This document shows, one piece after another, positions 34,658-45,300 of a DNA stretch of 64,000 nt. The position numbers and the translations under genes were made by a program. Under the pieces are notes generated by a model. The model saw only the letters and a program-made list of their open reading frames with translations. It searched no databases and was not told where the DNA came from. The stretch comes from Streptococcus parasanguinis (GTDB lineage Bacteria; Bacillota; Bacilli; Lactobacillales; Streptococcaceae), in NCBI RefSeq assembly GCF_023109675.1, contig NZ_JALDUR010000001.1:36997-100996 (forward strand), given 5' to 3'. Numbering within the stretch: the first letter of the stretch is position 1; each line of letters starts with the position of its first letter.

Positions 34658-35179
34658 ATGACAACTATGAAACATGAAGCAGCTACTGATGTAGCAACTT
34701 TTGCACCTTCTAATAAAGAAACTCTTCCAGAAACAAAAGCCCTCTTGAACCAAGTCGTAGCAGATCTCTACGTGGCTCACATTGCCCTTCACCAAGTACA
34801 CTGGTATATGCGTGGACGTGGCTTTATGGTTTGGCATCCAAAAATGGACGAATACATGGACAGCTTGGATGCAACCTTAGATGAAGTGAGCGAACGCTTG
34901 ATCACTCTTGGTGGTGCGCCATATTCTAGCATGACTGAATTTTTGGAACACAGCAATATTGAAGAACGCCGTGGAACATTTACAAAAAATGTAGAAGAAA
35001 GCTTGACACGTGTTCTTGAAATCTTCCATTACCTTGATGGCCTTTACCAAAAAGCTTTGGATGTTACCGACGCTGAAGGCGACGATGTAACCAACGATAT
35101 CTTTGTTGGGGCTAAAGCAGAACTTGAAAAGAACATTTGGATGGTGGCTGCTGAACTTGGTCAAGAACCAGGATTATAA
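34658..35179 (+). CDS. dpr: Dps-like peroxide resistance protein, ferritin-like
   Basis: 173 aa. Forms a 12-mer that oxidises Fe(II) with peroxide and stores iron, protecting against Fenton chemistry. Ferroxidase-centre residues are visible: His in VAHIALHQVHWYMRG and the Asp/Glu pair in DEYMDSLDATLDEVSERL. The length and the non-conserved N-terminal tail (1-25) are typical. PerR box and strong promoter upstream; terminator downstream. Confidence 0.94.
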   Translation: MTTMKHEAATDVATFAPSNKETLPETKALLNQVVADLYVAHIALHQVHWYMRGRGFMVWHPKMDEYMDSLDATLDEVSERLITLGGAPYSSMTEFLEHSNIEERRGTFTKNVEESLTRVLEIFHYLDGLYQKALDVTDAEGDDVTNDIFVGAKAELEKNIWMVAAELGQEPGL

Positions 35180-35187
35180 GATCATAA

Positions 35188-35218
35188 AAAAATAGAAGCC
35201 GTTGGCTTCTATTTTTTT
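35188..35218 (+). terminator. Terminator of dpr
   Basis: AATAGAAGCC-gtt-GGCTTCTATT followed by T residues. Confidence 0.88.
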
Positions 35219-35304
35219 GGTTTGTAGGAGATTTCCACTAATTAAAGGAATTCTTAATCTAACTATAGTTGGAGCGAAATCGAGGCCTATCACTCCTCCT
35301 TTTT

Positions 35305-35362
35305 TGGTATAGTTAATATGTGATTTTCTGTAAGCATTCGCAGGTATAAGAAAGCGCTTACA
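35305..35362 (+). promoter_or_regulatory. Promoter and CcpA (cre) site of the glycosidase genes
   Basis: An extended -10, TGG-TATAGT (35305-35313). The cre-like AAGAAAGCGCTTACA at 35348-35362 matches WTGNAANCGNWNNCW with one mismatch. It lies downstream of the expected start, where CcpA could block elongation when sugar is plentiful. A palindrome AACTATAGTT lies at 35261-35270. Confidence 0.65.
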
Positions 35363-35394
35363 AATTTAATGGTTAATCCTAAGAGGAGGTTTTT

Positions 35395-38300
35395 ATGGGA
35401 AAGTCTTTTTTTGAAAAGCGTCCTGTTTTTAGTATTCGTAAGCTCTCAGTTGGAGCTTGCTCTGTTGTGATTGGGATTTCTGCCTTGGGTCTTTCAAGGG
35501 TCCATGCGGAAGAAAAGCCAGCCCTCGAAAGTGAGCCGACTTCGATGGAGACACCAAGTGTTGTGACGGAAAACACAGCAACGGAAGTTCCTGAAGCTGT
35601 GGCAAGAGTTTCCACAGCTCCAGCTGTCATCACGCCTACCAGAGCTGAGGAAAAGCCGGCGCCTCAAGGCGAAGGCCAGCCCGTTTCTGCTTCATCTGAG
35701 CGTGCTACAGGAACAGAAGAAACGGCTGCTCCAGATCAAAATCGTGTAGCGGAGGATATTGTGCAAGATCGAGAACGTGATTTTAATAAAGATTGGTATT
35801 TTAAATTAAATGCGGCTCCTGGTGCAGAAGGGCGTCAAGTGGATGTCAAGGATTGGAAAAAATTAGATCTTCCTCATGACTGGTCTATTTTCTTTGATTT
35901 CGATCACAACTCTCCTGCTCAAAATGAGGGGGGACAATTAAACGGAGGGGATGCTTGGTATCGTAAGACCTTCCGTTTGGACGACAAAGATCTAGATAAG
36001 AAGGTTCGCTTGGAATTTGGCGGGGTTTATATGGATTCCAAAGTCTATGTAAACGGACAATTCGTCGGTCATTATCCAAATGGCTACAATGCCTTTTCTT
36101 ATGATATTACTCCTTATTTGAATGCGGATGGAAGCGAGAATACCATCGCCGTTCATGTGGTCAATCAACAACCAAGTAGCCGTTGGTATTCTGGTAGTGG
36201 GATTTACCGGGATGTGAAGCTGAGTGTAACGGACAAGGTTCATTTAGCGCAGTATGGGACTACGATTACGACCCCTCAGTTGGAAAAACAGCAAAATGGG
36301 GCAGTAGATACAGTGGTGAAGAGCCACATTGTCAACCAAGATGATCAAGCTCATAGTATTTATGCGGAATATGAAATTGTCGATCAAAATGGCCAAGTGG
36401 TGAGCGAAAAAACACGCAGTGAAGCACAAGCTGTTCTAGCAGGTCAAGAGATCAACCTTTCTCAAACCTTGCATGTTGAAAAACCAACCCTCTGGGATGT
36501 GAAAACGGATCATCCTGCTCTCTATACCTTGTATACGCGGGTTTATCGGGATTCGCAATTGGTCGATGTGCAAAAGGAACGCTTTGGTTATCGCTATCTC
36601 AACTGGACGCCAGAAGGTGGCTTCTTCCTCAATGGGGTGGCGACGAAATTCCACGGGGTATCCCTTCACCATGACCACGGGGCTCTTGGAGCTGAGGAAA
36701 ATTACAAGGCTGAATACCGTCGTCTCAAACAGATGAAAGACATGGGAGTCAATGCGATCCGGACGACTCACAACCCAGCGAGTGAACAAACCTTAAAAAT
36801 TGCTGCTGAGTTGGGCTTGATGGTCCAAGAAGAAGCTTTTGATACCTGGTATGGTGGCAAGAAACAATACGATTACGGTCGTTTCTTTGAAAAAGATGCC
36901 ACTCACCCAGAAGCTCGTAAGGGGGATACTTGGTCCGATTACGATCTACGGACCATGGTAGAACGGGGCAAGAACAATCCAGCCATTGTCATGTGGTCAA
37001 TCGGTAACGAAGTCGGTGAAGCAGATGGTTCAGACAAATCTGTCGCAACTGTTCGTCGGTTAGTCAAGACCATCAAGGACGTGGATGCAACCCGCTATGT
37101 CACTATGGGAGCTGATAAATTCCGCTTTGGCGATGGCTCAGGAGGTCATGAAAAAGTAGCAGCAGAGCTCGATGCGGTTGGATTTAACTATTCAGAGGCC
37201 AACTATGAAAGCTTACGGGCGAAACATCCAAATTGGCTCATTTATGGTTCTGAAACCTCTTCTGCAACGCGGACACGGGGTTCATACTATCATCCTGAAA
37301 GAGAATGGGTCGGCAGCAACCAAGAAGACCGCCATTATGAACAATCAGACTACGGCAATGACCGGGTTGGTTGGGGTCGGACAGCGACCGCCTCTTGGAC
37401 CTTTGACCGTGATCATGCCGGCTATGCAGGACAATTTATCTGGACCGGTACGGACTATATCGGCGAGCCAACACCATGGCACAACCAAAATGACACACCT
37501 GTAAAAAGTTCTTATTTCGGTATTGTCGATACTGCCGGCCTTCCAAAGAATGATTTTTATCTCTACCAAAGTCAATGGGTGTCAGCTGAGAAACATCCAA
37601 TGGTCCATCTCTTGCCACATTGGAACTGGGACAATCCAGAATTAGCCAATCGTGTCATGGATGAAGAAGGACGGATTCCTGTTCGGACCTTCTCCAATGC
37701 TCACAGTGTGGAATTGATTGTCAATGGGGAATCACAAGGAGTCAAGACCTTTACCAAGAAGACCACAGCTGATGGCCGGACCTACCAAGAAGGGGCAAAT
37801 CCGGATGAACTCTATCTAGAGTGGTTGGTTCCTTATGTACCAGGTAAAGTAGAAGCTATTGCGCGCAACGAAGCAGGCGAAGTGATCGCGAAAGATCAAG
37901 TCGAAACAGCCGGCAAGCCTGCAGGTGTCCGTTTGTTGAAAGAAGAACACGCGATTGCAGCGGACGGTAAGGATTTGACCTATATTACCTATGAAATCGT
38001 CGATGAAGAAGGTCGTGTTGTACCAACTGCCAATAATTTGGTGCATTTCCATTTGCATGGACAAGGCCAAATTGTCGGTGTCGATAATGGGGAACAAGCC
38101 AGCCGTGAACGCTACAAAGCGCAGGAAGATGGCTCATGGCAACGTCGGGCCTTTAACGGCAAAGGGGTTGTGATTGTCAAATCAACTGAGCAAGCAGGTG
38201 CCTTTACCCTGTATGCAGACTCAGATCGCTTGCAATCAGACCAAGTCAGCCTCTTTACAGGTAAGAAGGACCAAGCAGAACGCACTGTATTAGGTGTGGA

Positions 38301-41300
38301 ACCTGTTCGACAAAGTGCTTATCTAGGAGAAAAACCAACCTTACCAAGTAAGGTCAATGTGGTCTATAGTGATGGCAAGGCCCAAGAAGAAGCCGTTGAA
38401 TGGGATGCGGCAGACTATAGCCGTGCTGGCCAAGTCCGTGTGACAGGTCATGTTCAAGGACGCACGGTCGAAGCTCTGGTCGATGTGATCGGCGTGGAAC
38501 AAGTCCTTCCAGTCATCAAACAAATCCCACAGGGAGCAGATCTAGCAACAGTGGATAAGGCTGTGCAATTAGTCTTCACTGATGGGACCACTGCCCACTA
38601 TGAGGTCGATCAATGGACCTTGGAAGCTGGTCAAGAAGATCAATTGTCTACACCGGGAGCACGCTTGAAGGCGACAGGACTCCTAGGCAATGGGGAAACG
38701 GTCCAAGCGACACTAGTGGTTGCAGGAGGAGATGTAGCCAAGGCTAAGAAACCAACGGTTCAGATAGATGGGGTAGCCCTTCCAAAATTTGGTAGTGGCA
38801 ACCATACTATTTTCCGTCCGCTGGCTTATGGTCAAGAACCAGGTCAAGTCACAGCAAGTGCAGAAAATGCTCAAGTGACGGTCCTACAAGCTAATCGCGA
38901 AAATGGTTTGAAGGCTCAAATCTTTGTGACTGCTAAGGATACAGGAGCTGTACAGACCTATGTGGTCCAATTCCAAGAAGAAAGTCCACAGATTGAGCGC
39001 CTAGAATTGCGTCTGCCAGAAGGACAGGAACTCAAGGAAGACCAAACGGTACCACTTGAAGTCATTGCCCATTACCAAGATGGTAGCCAGGCAAGTCTCA
39101 AAGCAGATCAAATCGATGTGAAAACAAGAGCTGGTAGCCAAGGAAAAGCAGTTGCAACCAATAAAGGTTTGGAATTGCGGGAAGCAGGCTTGGTTCATTT
39201 AGAAGCCAACTTCCAAGGACAAACGGGAGAAGTCAGCTTTACCATTACGCCAAATCCTGAAGAAAAGACGGTTGTCAAGGTACGTCCTGTACGAATCAGC
39301 ACCGATCGAAACGTTTTGCCAGCTCTTCCAGAGACCGTCTTGGTTGAGTATGACAAGGGGTTCCCGAAAGAAAAACACGTGACCTGGGATACTGTGACCG
39401 CAGATCAAGTCAAGGATTACCATAGTTTTACAGTCACCGGTCATGTAGAGGGTGTGGAAAAAGAAGCCCAAGCTCAAGTGACGGTTGAAGGCATTATCGC
39501 TGTAGAAGAAGTCAGCACTACCACTCCAGTCGGAGAAAAACCAGCCCTTCCAGAAAGCGTGCGGACCTATCACTCTAATGGTAAGACCTATACTGCTAAG
39601 GTGGCCTGGGATGCGGTCGATCCGCAACTCTTGGCCAAAGAAGGAGAAGTTGTCCTAGCTGGTCGTGTAGAAGGAACGGATCTTCCAACCCGTCTTCATA
39701 TTCGTGTTTCTAGCACCACAGTCAAGGGAGCCAATGTAGCAGAGCAATGGACAGGATCTGTCTTGCCACTCGCTTTTGCAAGTGACTCTAACGATGCAGA
39801 TCCAGTTGCTAAGGTCAATGATAAGGTCATCTCCTTTACCGATGCTCCAGCTAACCGTTGGACCAACTGGGGCCGTGACAATGCGGAAGATTCTGTTGGT
39901 ATCTTGTTTGGGGATTCTGGTATCTTGACCAAGCGAGCAGTGGACAACCTCCATGTTGGTTTCCATGAAGACCACGGCGTTGGGGCTCCAAGTGAATATG
40001 TGATTGAGTACTATACAGGGGAACAAATCCCAACTGTTCCAAGCAATCCAAATCGCGTCAAAGACGAAACAGACCATCCATTTAACAATCCAGCCAACTG
40101 GAAAGAAGTCAGCAACCTAACCGTTGAAGAACCGGTAGCAGCTGGCAAGATGAATCATTTCAGTTTTGATAAAGTCGACACCTATGCCGTTCGGATCCGC
40201 ATGAAGACACCAGAAGGCAAACGTGGAAGCTCTATTTCAGAGATTCAGGTATTTGCCAATAAGGTGGCAGCAGAAGAAAAGAGCCAGGTGACCATTCGTG
40301 TCAACGGCGAGGTTTTACCAGGAGTTAATCCAAGTGTGACCGATTACTACATCAATGCGCGTGATCGGGCTTATCCACAAGTGGAAGCGACAGCTAGCCA
40401 TCACGGTCTTGCAACGGTTGTGCCAAGCGTCCATGAAGGTGAGCCAATCCGTGTCATCCATAAAGCAGAAGATGGTACTATCTTACAAGAATACCGCCTC
40501 CATCTCACAAGTGATGCAGAAAAACTGAAACAAGCTGCCCCAGTAGCAGTAGAAGCAGGCAGACGTTTTGTGAAAGTCGGTCAAGATCTGGTTCTACCAT
40601 CTACAGTAGGTGTCTACTTCAAAGGGGACACAGGTTACGAACGCAAGGAACTTACGGTGGACTGGCAGGCTATCCCAGCTGATGCACTTTCTCATGAAGG
40701 CAGCTTCACGTTAGAAGGAAAGGTCCTCGGTTATGATCTGACAGCTCAGCTGACCGTCCGGGTGTCCGAAAAGACAGGAGAAATCCTCTCTGTGAACCGT
40801 GACTACAATGCAGAGGATACCAGAGCATTTGCTAGTGAAACAAACGATCTCGATCCAAATCAAATCGACTATATCGATTACATCAATGATGGTGGCTACA
40901 ATGAGTACTACCGTTGGACCAACTGGAAGAGAGAGCCGGATCAAACAGAAGTGTTTGCTGGTCTCATCTTCAAGAAAAATGGTCGAGTAACAGAGCGTTT
41001 GGTCAATAAAGTAGCGGTCGACTTCTTTGCAGATCAGGAAACAGGTCTGCCAACGAAAACGGTTCTTGAACGCTATATTGGTCCAGACTTTGATGTCCCA
41101 GATGATTACGGCAATTTGAAAAATCTTCCAGATCATCCATTTAACCAAGCCTCAAACTGGGAAGAAATCCCGTATAGCTTGGATTATGCCTTTGAGCCTG
41201 GTTATATCTCTAACCTCAGCTTCAACGAAACCAGAACCAAAGCCATCCGTTTAAGAATGGTCCGTGATGAAAATCTAAAAGGAATTGGAATCATTGAATT

Positions 41301-42273
41301 GAGCGCCTATGCCCCAACAGAAGAGGCCCAGGCAACAACTGATGTTACGATCCAAGTGAATGGCAAAGACCTAGAAGGTTTTAAACCAGATGTGACAGAT
41401 TATCATCTAGAGTATGAGGGAGAACGTCCAATCGTTTCAGCACAAGGCAAGAATGGAACAGCCGTTACGGTCGTGGATACTAAAAGTGCCAATGCCCCTG
41501 TGCTTGTCAAGGTTGTCTCAGAAGATGGCAAGCTCGAAAAAGTATATCAACTTTCTCTCTCCGCAAAAGCACCTACAGGCTCAGCCATTCCTGAAGAAGG
41601 GGTTAAGAATCTGGTCCATACCAAGCCAGAGTTGGTGATTGAGCCAGAAGAGATGGACTTTGAACGCCTAGAACGTCCAAATGCGGATCTTCCAAAAGGT
41701 GAGAAACGTGTGATTCAAGAAGGTCAAAAAGGCCGCAAATTGCGCTTGGTGGAAGTTTCTCAAGAAAATGGTGTGGAAAGCCGGAAGGAACTAGATGCCT
41801 TTGTAGAGCTAGATCCAGTGGCAGAAATTACAGAGGTGGGCACAAAAGAAGTACTTCCAGACACTCCACAACCAGAGCCACAGCCACAACCGCAGCCAGA
41901 ACCACAACCAGAGCCACAGCCAGAACCAGAGCCACAGCCAGGACCACAGCCGCAACCGCAGCCACAGCCACAGTCACAACCGCTTCCGAACCCAGAAGGT
42001 CCTCATGTCTCAGAAGGACCAGTAGCTACCGCAACTCCTCAAGCATCTCTTGAGGTCAAAGCGGTGCGCCAGGAAGGGACAGATGCAATAGAGAAGGAAG
42101 TCGAGAAAGACACTCAAACACCAGCAGTTTCAGCGGCTCCAGTTTCCGAAGGTACATTACCAAATACAGGAACGGAAGAAAGCGTCGCAAGCCTCGTTGC
42201 TGGAATCTTAGCGGCAGGCCTTGCCAGTGCTGTGCTGGACGATCAGAAAAAAAGAGCCAATAAGGCCAAGTAA
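35395..42273 (+). CDS. bgaA: Cell-wall-anchored beta-galactosidase (BgaA-like)
   Basis: 2292 aa. YSIRK-type signal (FSIRKLSVGA; cut ~38). GH2 beta-galactosidase from ~125 to ~850 with acid/base Glu539 (WSIGNEVGE) and nucleophile Glu620 (IYGSETSS), 81 residues apart as in pneumococcal BgaA. Then Ig-like modules (~950-1440) and two CBM71-like lectin modules (~1445-1620 and ~1800-1980: AFASDSNDAD..., AFASETNDLD...), each followed by a cadherin-like beta module with VNG. A G5-like domain (~2065-2150) precedes a PEPQPQ wall-spanning stretch and the sorting signal LPNTG (Leu2255), hydrophobic helix and KRANKAK. It removes terminal galactose from host glycans and can act as an adhesin. Confidence 0.94.
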   Translation: MGKSFFEKRPVFSIRKLSVGACSVVIGISALGLSRVHAEEKPALESEPTSMETPSVVTENTATEVPEAVARVSTAPAVITPTRAEEKPAPQGEGQPVSASSERATGTEETAAPDQNRVAEDIVQDRERDFNKDWYFKLNAAPGAEGRQVDVKDWKKLDLPHDWSIFFDFDHNSPAQNEGGQLNGGDAWYRKTFRLDDKDLDKKVRLEFGGVYMDSKVYVNGQFVGHYPNGYNAFSYDITPYLNADGSENTIAVHVVNQQPSSRWYSGSGIYRDVKLSVTDKVHLAQYGTTITTPQLEKQQNGAVDTVVKSHIVNQDDQAHSIYAEYEIVDQNGQVVSEKTRSEAQAVLAGQEINLSQTLHVEKPTLWDVKTDHPALYTLYTRVYRDSQLVDVQKERFGYRYLNWTPEGGFFLNGVATKFHGVSLHHDHGALGAEENYKAEYRRLKQMKDMGVNAIRTTHNPASEQTLKIAAELGLMVQEEAFDTWYGGKKQYDYGRFFEKDATHPEARKGDTWSDYDLRTMVERGKNNPAIVMWSIGNEVGEADGSDKSVATVRRLVKTIKDVDATRYVTMGADKFRFGDGSGGHEKVAAELDAVGFNYSEANYESLRAKHPNWLIYGSETSSATRTRGSYYHPEREWVGSNQEDRHYEQSDYGNDRVGWGRTATASWTFDRDHAGYAGQFIWTGTDYIGEPTPWHNQNDTPVKSSYFGIVDTAGLPKNDFYLYQSQWVSAEKHPMVHLLPHWNWDNPELANRVMDEEGRIPVRTFSNAHSVELIVNGESQGVKTFTKKTTADGRTYQEGANPDELYLEWLVPYVPGKVEAIARNEAGEVIAKDQVETAGKPAGVRLLKEEHAIAADGKDLTYITYEIVDEEGRVVPTANNLVHFHLHGQGQIVGVDNGEQASRERYKAQEDGSWQRRAFNGKGVVIVKSTEQAGAFTLYADSDRLQSDQVSLFTGKKDQAERTVLGVEPVRQSAYLGEKPTLPSKVNVVYSDGKAQEEAVEWDAADYSRAGQVRVTGHVQGRTVEALVDVIGVEQVLPVIKQIPQGADLATVDKAVQLVFTDGTTAHYEVDQWTLEAGQEDQLSTPGARLKATGLLGNGETVQATLVVAGGDVAKAKKPTVQIDGVALPKFGSGNHTIFRPLAYGQEPGQVTASAENAQVTVLQANRENGLKAQIFVTAKDTGAVQTYVVQFQEESPQIERLELRLPEGQELKEDQTVPLEVIAHYQDGSQASLKADQIDVKTRAGSQGKAVATNKGLELREAGLVHLEANFQGQTGEVSFTITPNPEEKTVVKVRPVRISTDRNVLPALPETVLVEYDKGFPKEKHVTWDTVTADQVKDYHSFTVTGHVEGVEKEAQAQVTVEGIIAVEEVSTTTPVGEKPALPESVRTYHSNGKTYTAKVAWDAVDPQLLAKEGEVVLAGRVEGTDLPTRLHIRVSSTTVKGANVAEQWTGSVLPLAFASDSNDADPVAKVNDKVISFTDAPANRWTNWGRDNAEDSVGILFGDSGILTKRAVDNLHVGFHEDHGVGAPSEYVIEYYTGEQIPTVPSNPNRVKDETDHPFNNPANWKEVSNLTVEEPVAAGKMNHFSFDKVDTYAVRIRMKTPEGKRGSSISEIQVFANKVAAEEKSQVTIRVNGEVLPGVNPSVTDYYINARDRAYPQVEATASHHGLATVVPSVHEGEPIRVIHKAEDGTILQEYRLHLTSDAEKLKQAAPVAVEAGRRFVKVGQDLVLPSTVGVYFKGDTGYERKELTVDWQAIPADALSHEGSFTLEGKVLGYDLTAQLTVRVSEKTGEILSVNRDYNAEDTRAFASETNDLDPNQIDYIDYINDGGYNEYYRWTNWKREPDQTEVFAGLIFKKNGRVTERLVNKVAVDFFADQETGLPTKTVLERYIGPDFDVPDDYGNLKNLPDHPFNQASNWEEIPYSLDYAFEPGYISNLSFNETRTKAIRLRMVRDENLKGIGIIELSAYAPTEEAQATTDVTIQVNGKDLEGFKPDVTDYHLEYEGERPIVSAQGKNGTAVTVVDTKSANAPVLVKVVSEDGKLEKVYQLSLSAKAPTGSAIPEEGVKNLVHTKPELVIEPEEMDFERLERPNADLPKGEKRVIQEGQKGRKLRLVEVSQENGVESRKELDAFVELDPVAEITEVGTKEVLPDTPQPEPQPQPQPEPQPEPQPEPEPQPGPQPQPQPQPQSQPLPNPEGPHVSEGPVATATPQASLEVKAVRQEGTDAIEKEVEKDTQTPAVSAAPVSEGTLPNTGTEESVASLVAGILAAGLASAVLDDQKKRANKAK

Positions 42274-42300
42274 AACAGCTAGAGAAACTAGTAAAAAATG

Positions 42301-42357
42301 GTGAAAAGTTCACAGGTAAAAAGAAGGAGGATGGGGAAGCCCCACCCTCTTTACCTG
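42301..42357 (+). other. Stable hairpins between the two glycosidase genes
   Basis: GTGAA-aag-TTCAC (42301-42313) and a longer CAGGTAAA...GGGG-aag-CCCC...TTTACCTG structure (42313-42357), with no T tract. This fits an mRNA processing or stability element in a shared transcript rather than a terminator. Confidence 0.5.
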
Positions 42358-42377
42358 GTGACATAAAGGAATAGAAT

Positions 42378-45300
42378 ATGGGAAAAAGATTAGTTGATCA
42401 GAGAAATCGATTTGGCATTCGTAAACTCTCAGTAGGTGTCTGCTCGGTAGTCGTAGCGACTTGTTTTTTAGGAACTACTACCAGTTACGCAGAGGAACAA
42501 GCTGAGAATAATGAACCGCGTGAAGAACGGGTTGAAACAAGCAATGCAGGAGATCAAGGAAAGGAGGAGAAAACTGTGAACGAGCACCAAGAAGCATCAG
42601 AACAACCCTCAGCAGCTACTAGTGAGAAAGAAAATCGCACAGTCAGTCAAGGGACAGAAGCAAGCCAACCAGCCACTTCTCTAAACGAGGAGACTGAGAT
42701 TGCGGATTACGGACCACTTCCAAGCAAGGCTCAGATGCAATACCACCGCGAAGAGCTAGCAGCTTTCATCCACTTTGGGATGAATACTTACTATGATCGT
42801 GAGTGGGGAGATGGGCAAGAAGATCCTTATTATTTCTATCCAGAGCATCTGGATACCGATCAGTGGATCAAAACCCTGAAAGATGCTGGCTTTAAACGGA
42901 CGATCATGGTCGTTAAGCACCACGATGGCTTCCTCTTGTACCCTTCCAAATATACCGACCATACCATTGCTAAAAGCGGTTGGAAGGATGGGAAAGGCGA
43001 TGTCCTAGCCGAGGTTTCTGCTTCTGCCAGCAAGTATGACATGGACATGGGGGTCTACCTCTCACCTTGGGATGCTCACAGTCCGCTCTACCATGTGGAT
43101 ACAGAGGACCAATATAATGAATACTATCTCAACCAGCTTAAGGAAATCCTTGAAGATCCAAAATATGGGAACAAGGGCAAGTTCGTAGAAGTCTGGATGG
43201 ATGGAGCGCGGGGCGATGGGGCTCAAAAGGTCACCTATACTTTCGACAAGTGGTTTGAAGCCATTCGTAAGGCCCAAGGGGATATTGCTATCTTCTCAGC
43301 TGAGCCGACCAATGTTCGTTGGATTGGAAATGAAAAGGGGATTGCCGGAGATCCGGTTTGGCAAAAGGTCAATCCAGATAAGATCCGCAACAATCCATCC
43401 AACAGCTACCTCAATCACGGGGATCCGGAAGGGAAGCAATACTCAGTGGGAGAAGCCGATGTCTCTATTCGCTCCGGCTGGTTCTACCATGACAATCAAG
43501 AGCCTAAGTCCTTGCGCGAATTGATGGACATTTACTTCAAATCGGTCGGCCGTGGAACTCCACTCTTGCTCAATATTCCACCCAACCAAGACGGAAAATT
43601 TGCGGATGCCGATGTGGCCCGTTTGAAAGAATTCCGTCAGACCTTGGACCAACTCTACAGTGTGAACTATGCGGCAGGAGCTTTGGTAGAAGCTGACTCG
43701 ACACGACGCAATCCGCTCTACAAGGCCAGCCATTTGACAGATGGTGATGAAAAGACCAGTTGGGCACCTGCAGATGATGCCAAGACCGGCTCTTTTGTTC
43801 TCGATCTTGGAAAAGAACAGCATTTTGATGTGGTAGAGCTTAAAGAAACCATCGAGAAAGGCCAACGGATTTCTGGCTTCACCATTGATGTGGCAGTGAA
43901 TGGCCAATGGGTTCCATATGGTGCTGGCTCAACCGTAGGATACCGCCGATTGATCAAAGGGCAACCAGTTGATAGTCGCTATATCCGGGTGTCCATCACC
44001 GATGCCCAAGCTACTCCAATCTTGAACGGAGTCTCTGTCTATAAGACGCCAGCTAGCATTGAAGAAACCGATGGATATCCGCTTGGTTTGACTTATCATT
44101 CTGACCGGACAGCAGAGCGGGCCAATGGCCAATGGAATGAAGAGGGAGAAGGCGTTCGAGGCACCTCTATGTGGACCAAAGAAAAGGGAGCTTCGGTGAC
44201 CTATCAGTTTGAAGGCACTAAGGCCTATGTGATCGCAACTGTCGACCCTGGTCATGGGGAAATGGATGTCTATGTCGATGGCCAAAAGCTAGCGACCATC
44301 AATACCCAAAGCCCAAGCCGCAAACGTAGCCAAAAGGTCTATGAAACACCGGATTTGACAGCAGGATCTCACACCTTGACCTTGGTCAATAGCAAGGGAG
44401 ATGCGATCGCAACGGAAGGGATTTATGCTCTCAATAACCAAGAAAATGGTCTCTTTGAATTTGCTCAGCCAACCCTAGCTGTTAAGAAAGGCGACCCAGC
44501 GCAAGTCGTCGTCAAGAGAAAAGGTGGCTCTAAAGGAAGTGCCAGTCTCAAATTGATCACAGAACCAGGAACGGGGGTTCATGGTAAGGTCTACAAAGAT
44601 ACCAACGTCACCCTTGAGTTCGCAGATGGAGAGACGGAAAAAACAGTCCAAGTTCCAACTCTTGATTTTGCAGGGAAAGCGACCGACGTCTATGACTTTA
44701 AGGTTAAATTGTTGCATCCGGATCAAGGAAGCTTGGTCGGCTTTATTCCAGAACTGACAGTCCAAGTAATGAACGAGGACCTGCTTCCAGAAAATCGCAA
44801 AGAAGTAGATGACCAAGATCCGAAACTGCACTATAGCCAAGGTTGGCACCATGAGACGGACAACAAAGACTTCTCAAATGGCACAGAATCTTGGTCCAGC
44901 TTTAACCAAGTGACCGATGAGGAGGGCAAGAAACACATTGAAGTGACCATTACCTTTAAGGGCACAGGTGTGGAGGTTCGAGGAGTGGTTGATCCAAGTC
45001 ATGGGCTCTACAGCGTCACCCTGGATGGAAAAGAAATGGCCTTCGAAGAAGGTCGTGGCCATGACTATGAGATTGAAGGCGATCATTACTTCAGTGGCTA
45101 TGGAGACCAACGCAAACTAGACCAGAGCTTGGTCAATCTGCAAGGTCTAGCAAAAGGCTACCATCAGCTACGCCTGCATCTGGATCCAGCCCTCAATGAT
45201 CCTCAGTCGTCCAGAGCTATCCAAGTAGACCGATTTATCCTCTCAGGGAAAGATAGCCAGTTGCTCAGTCAAGAAGAGCTGCAACAGATCATCAGAGAAG

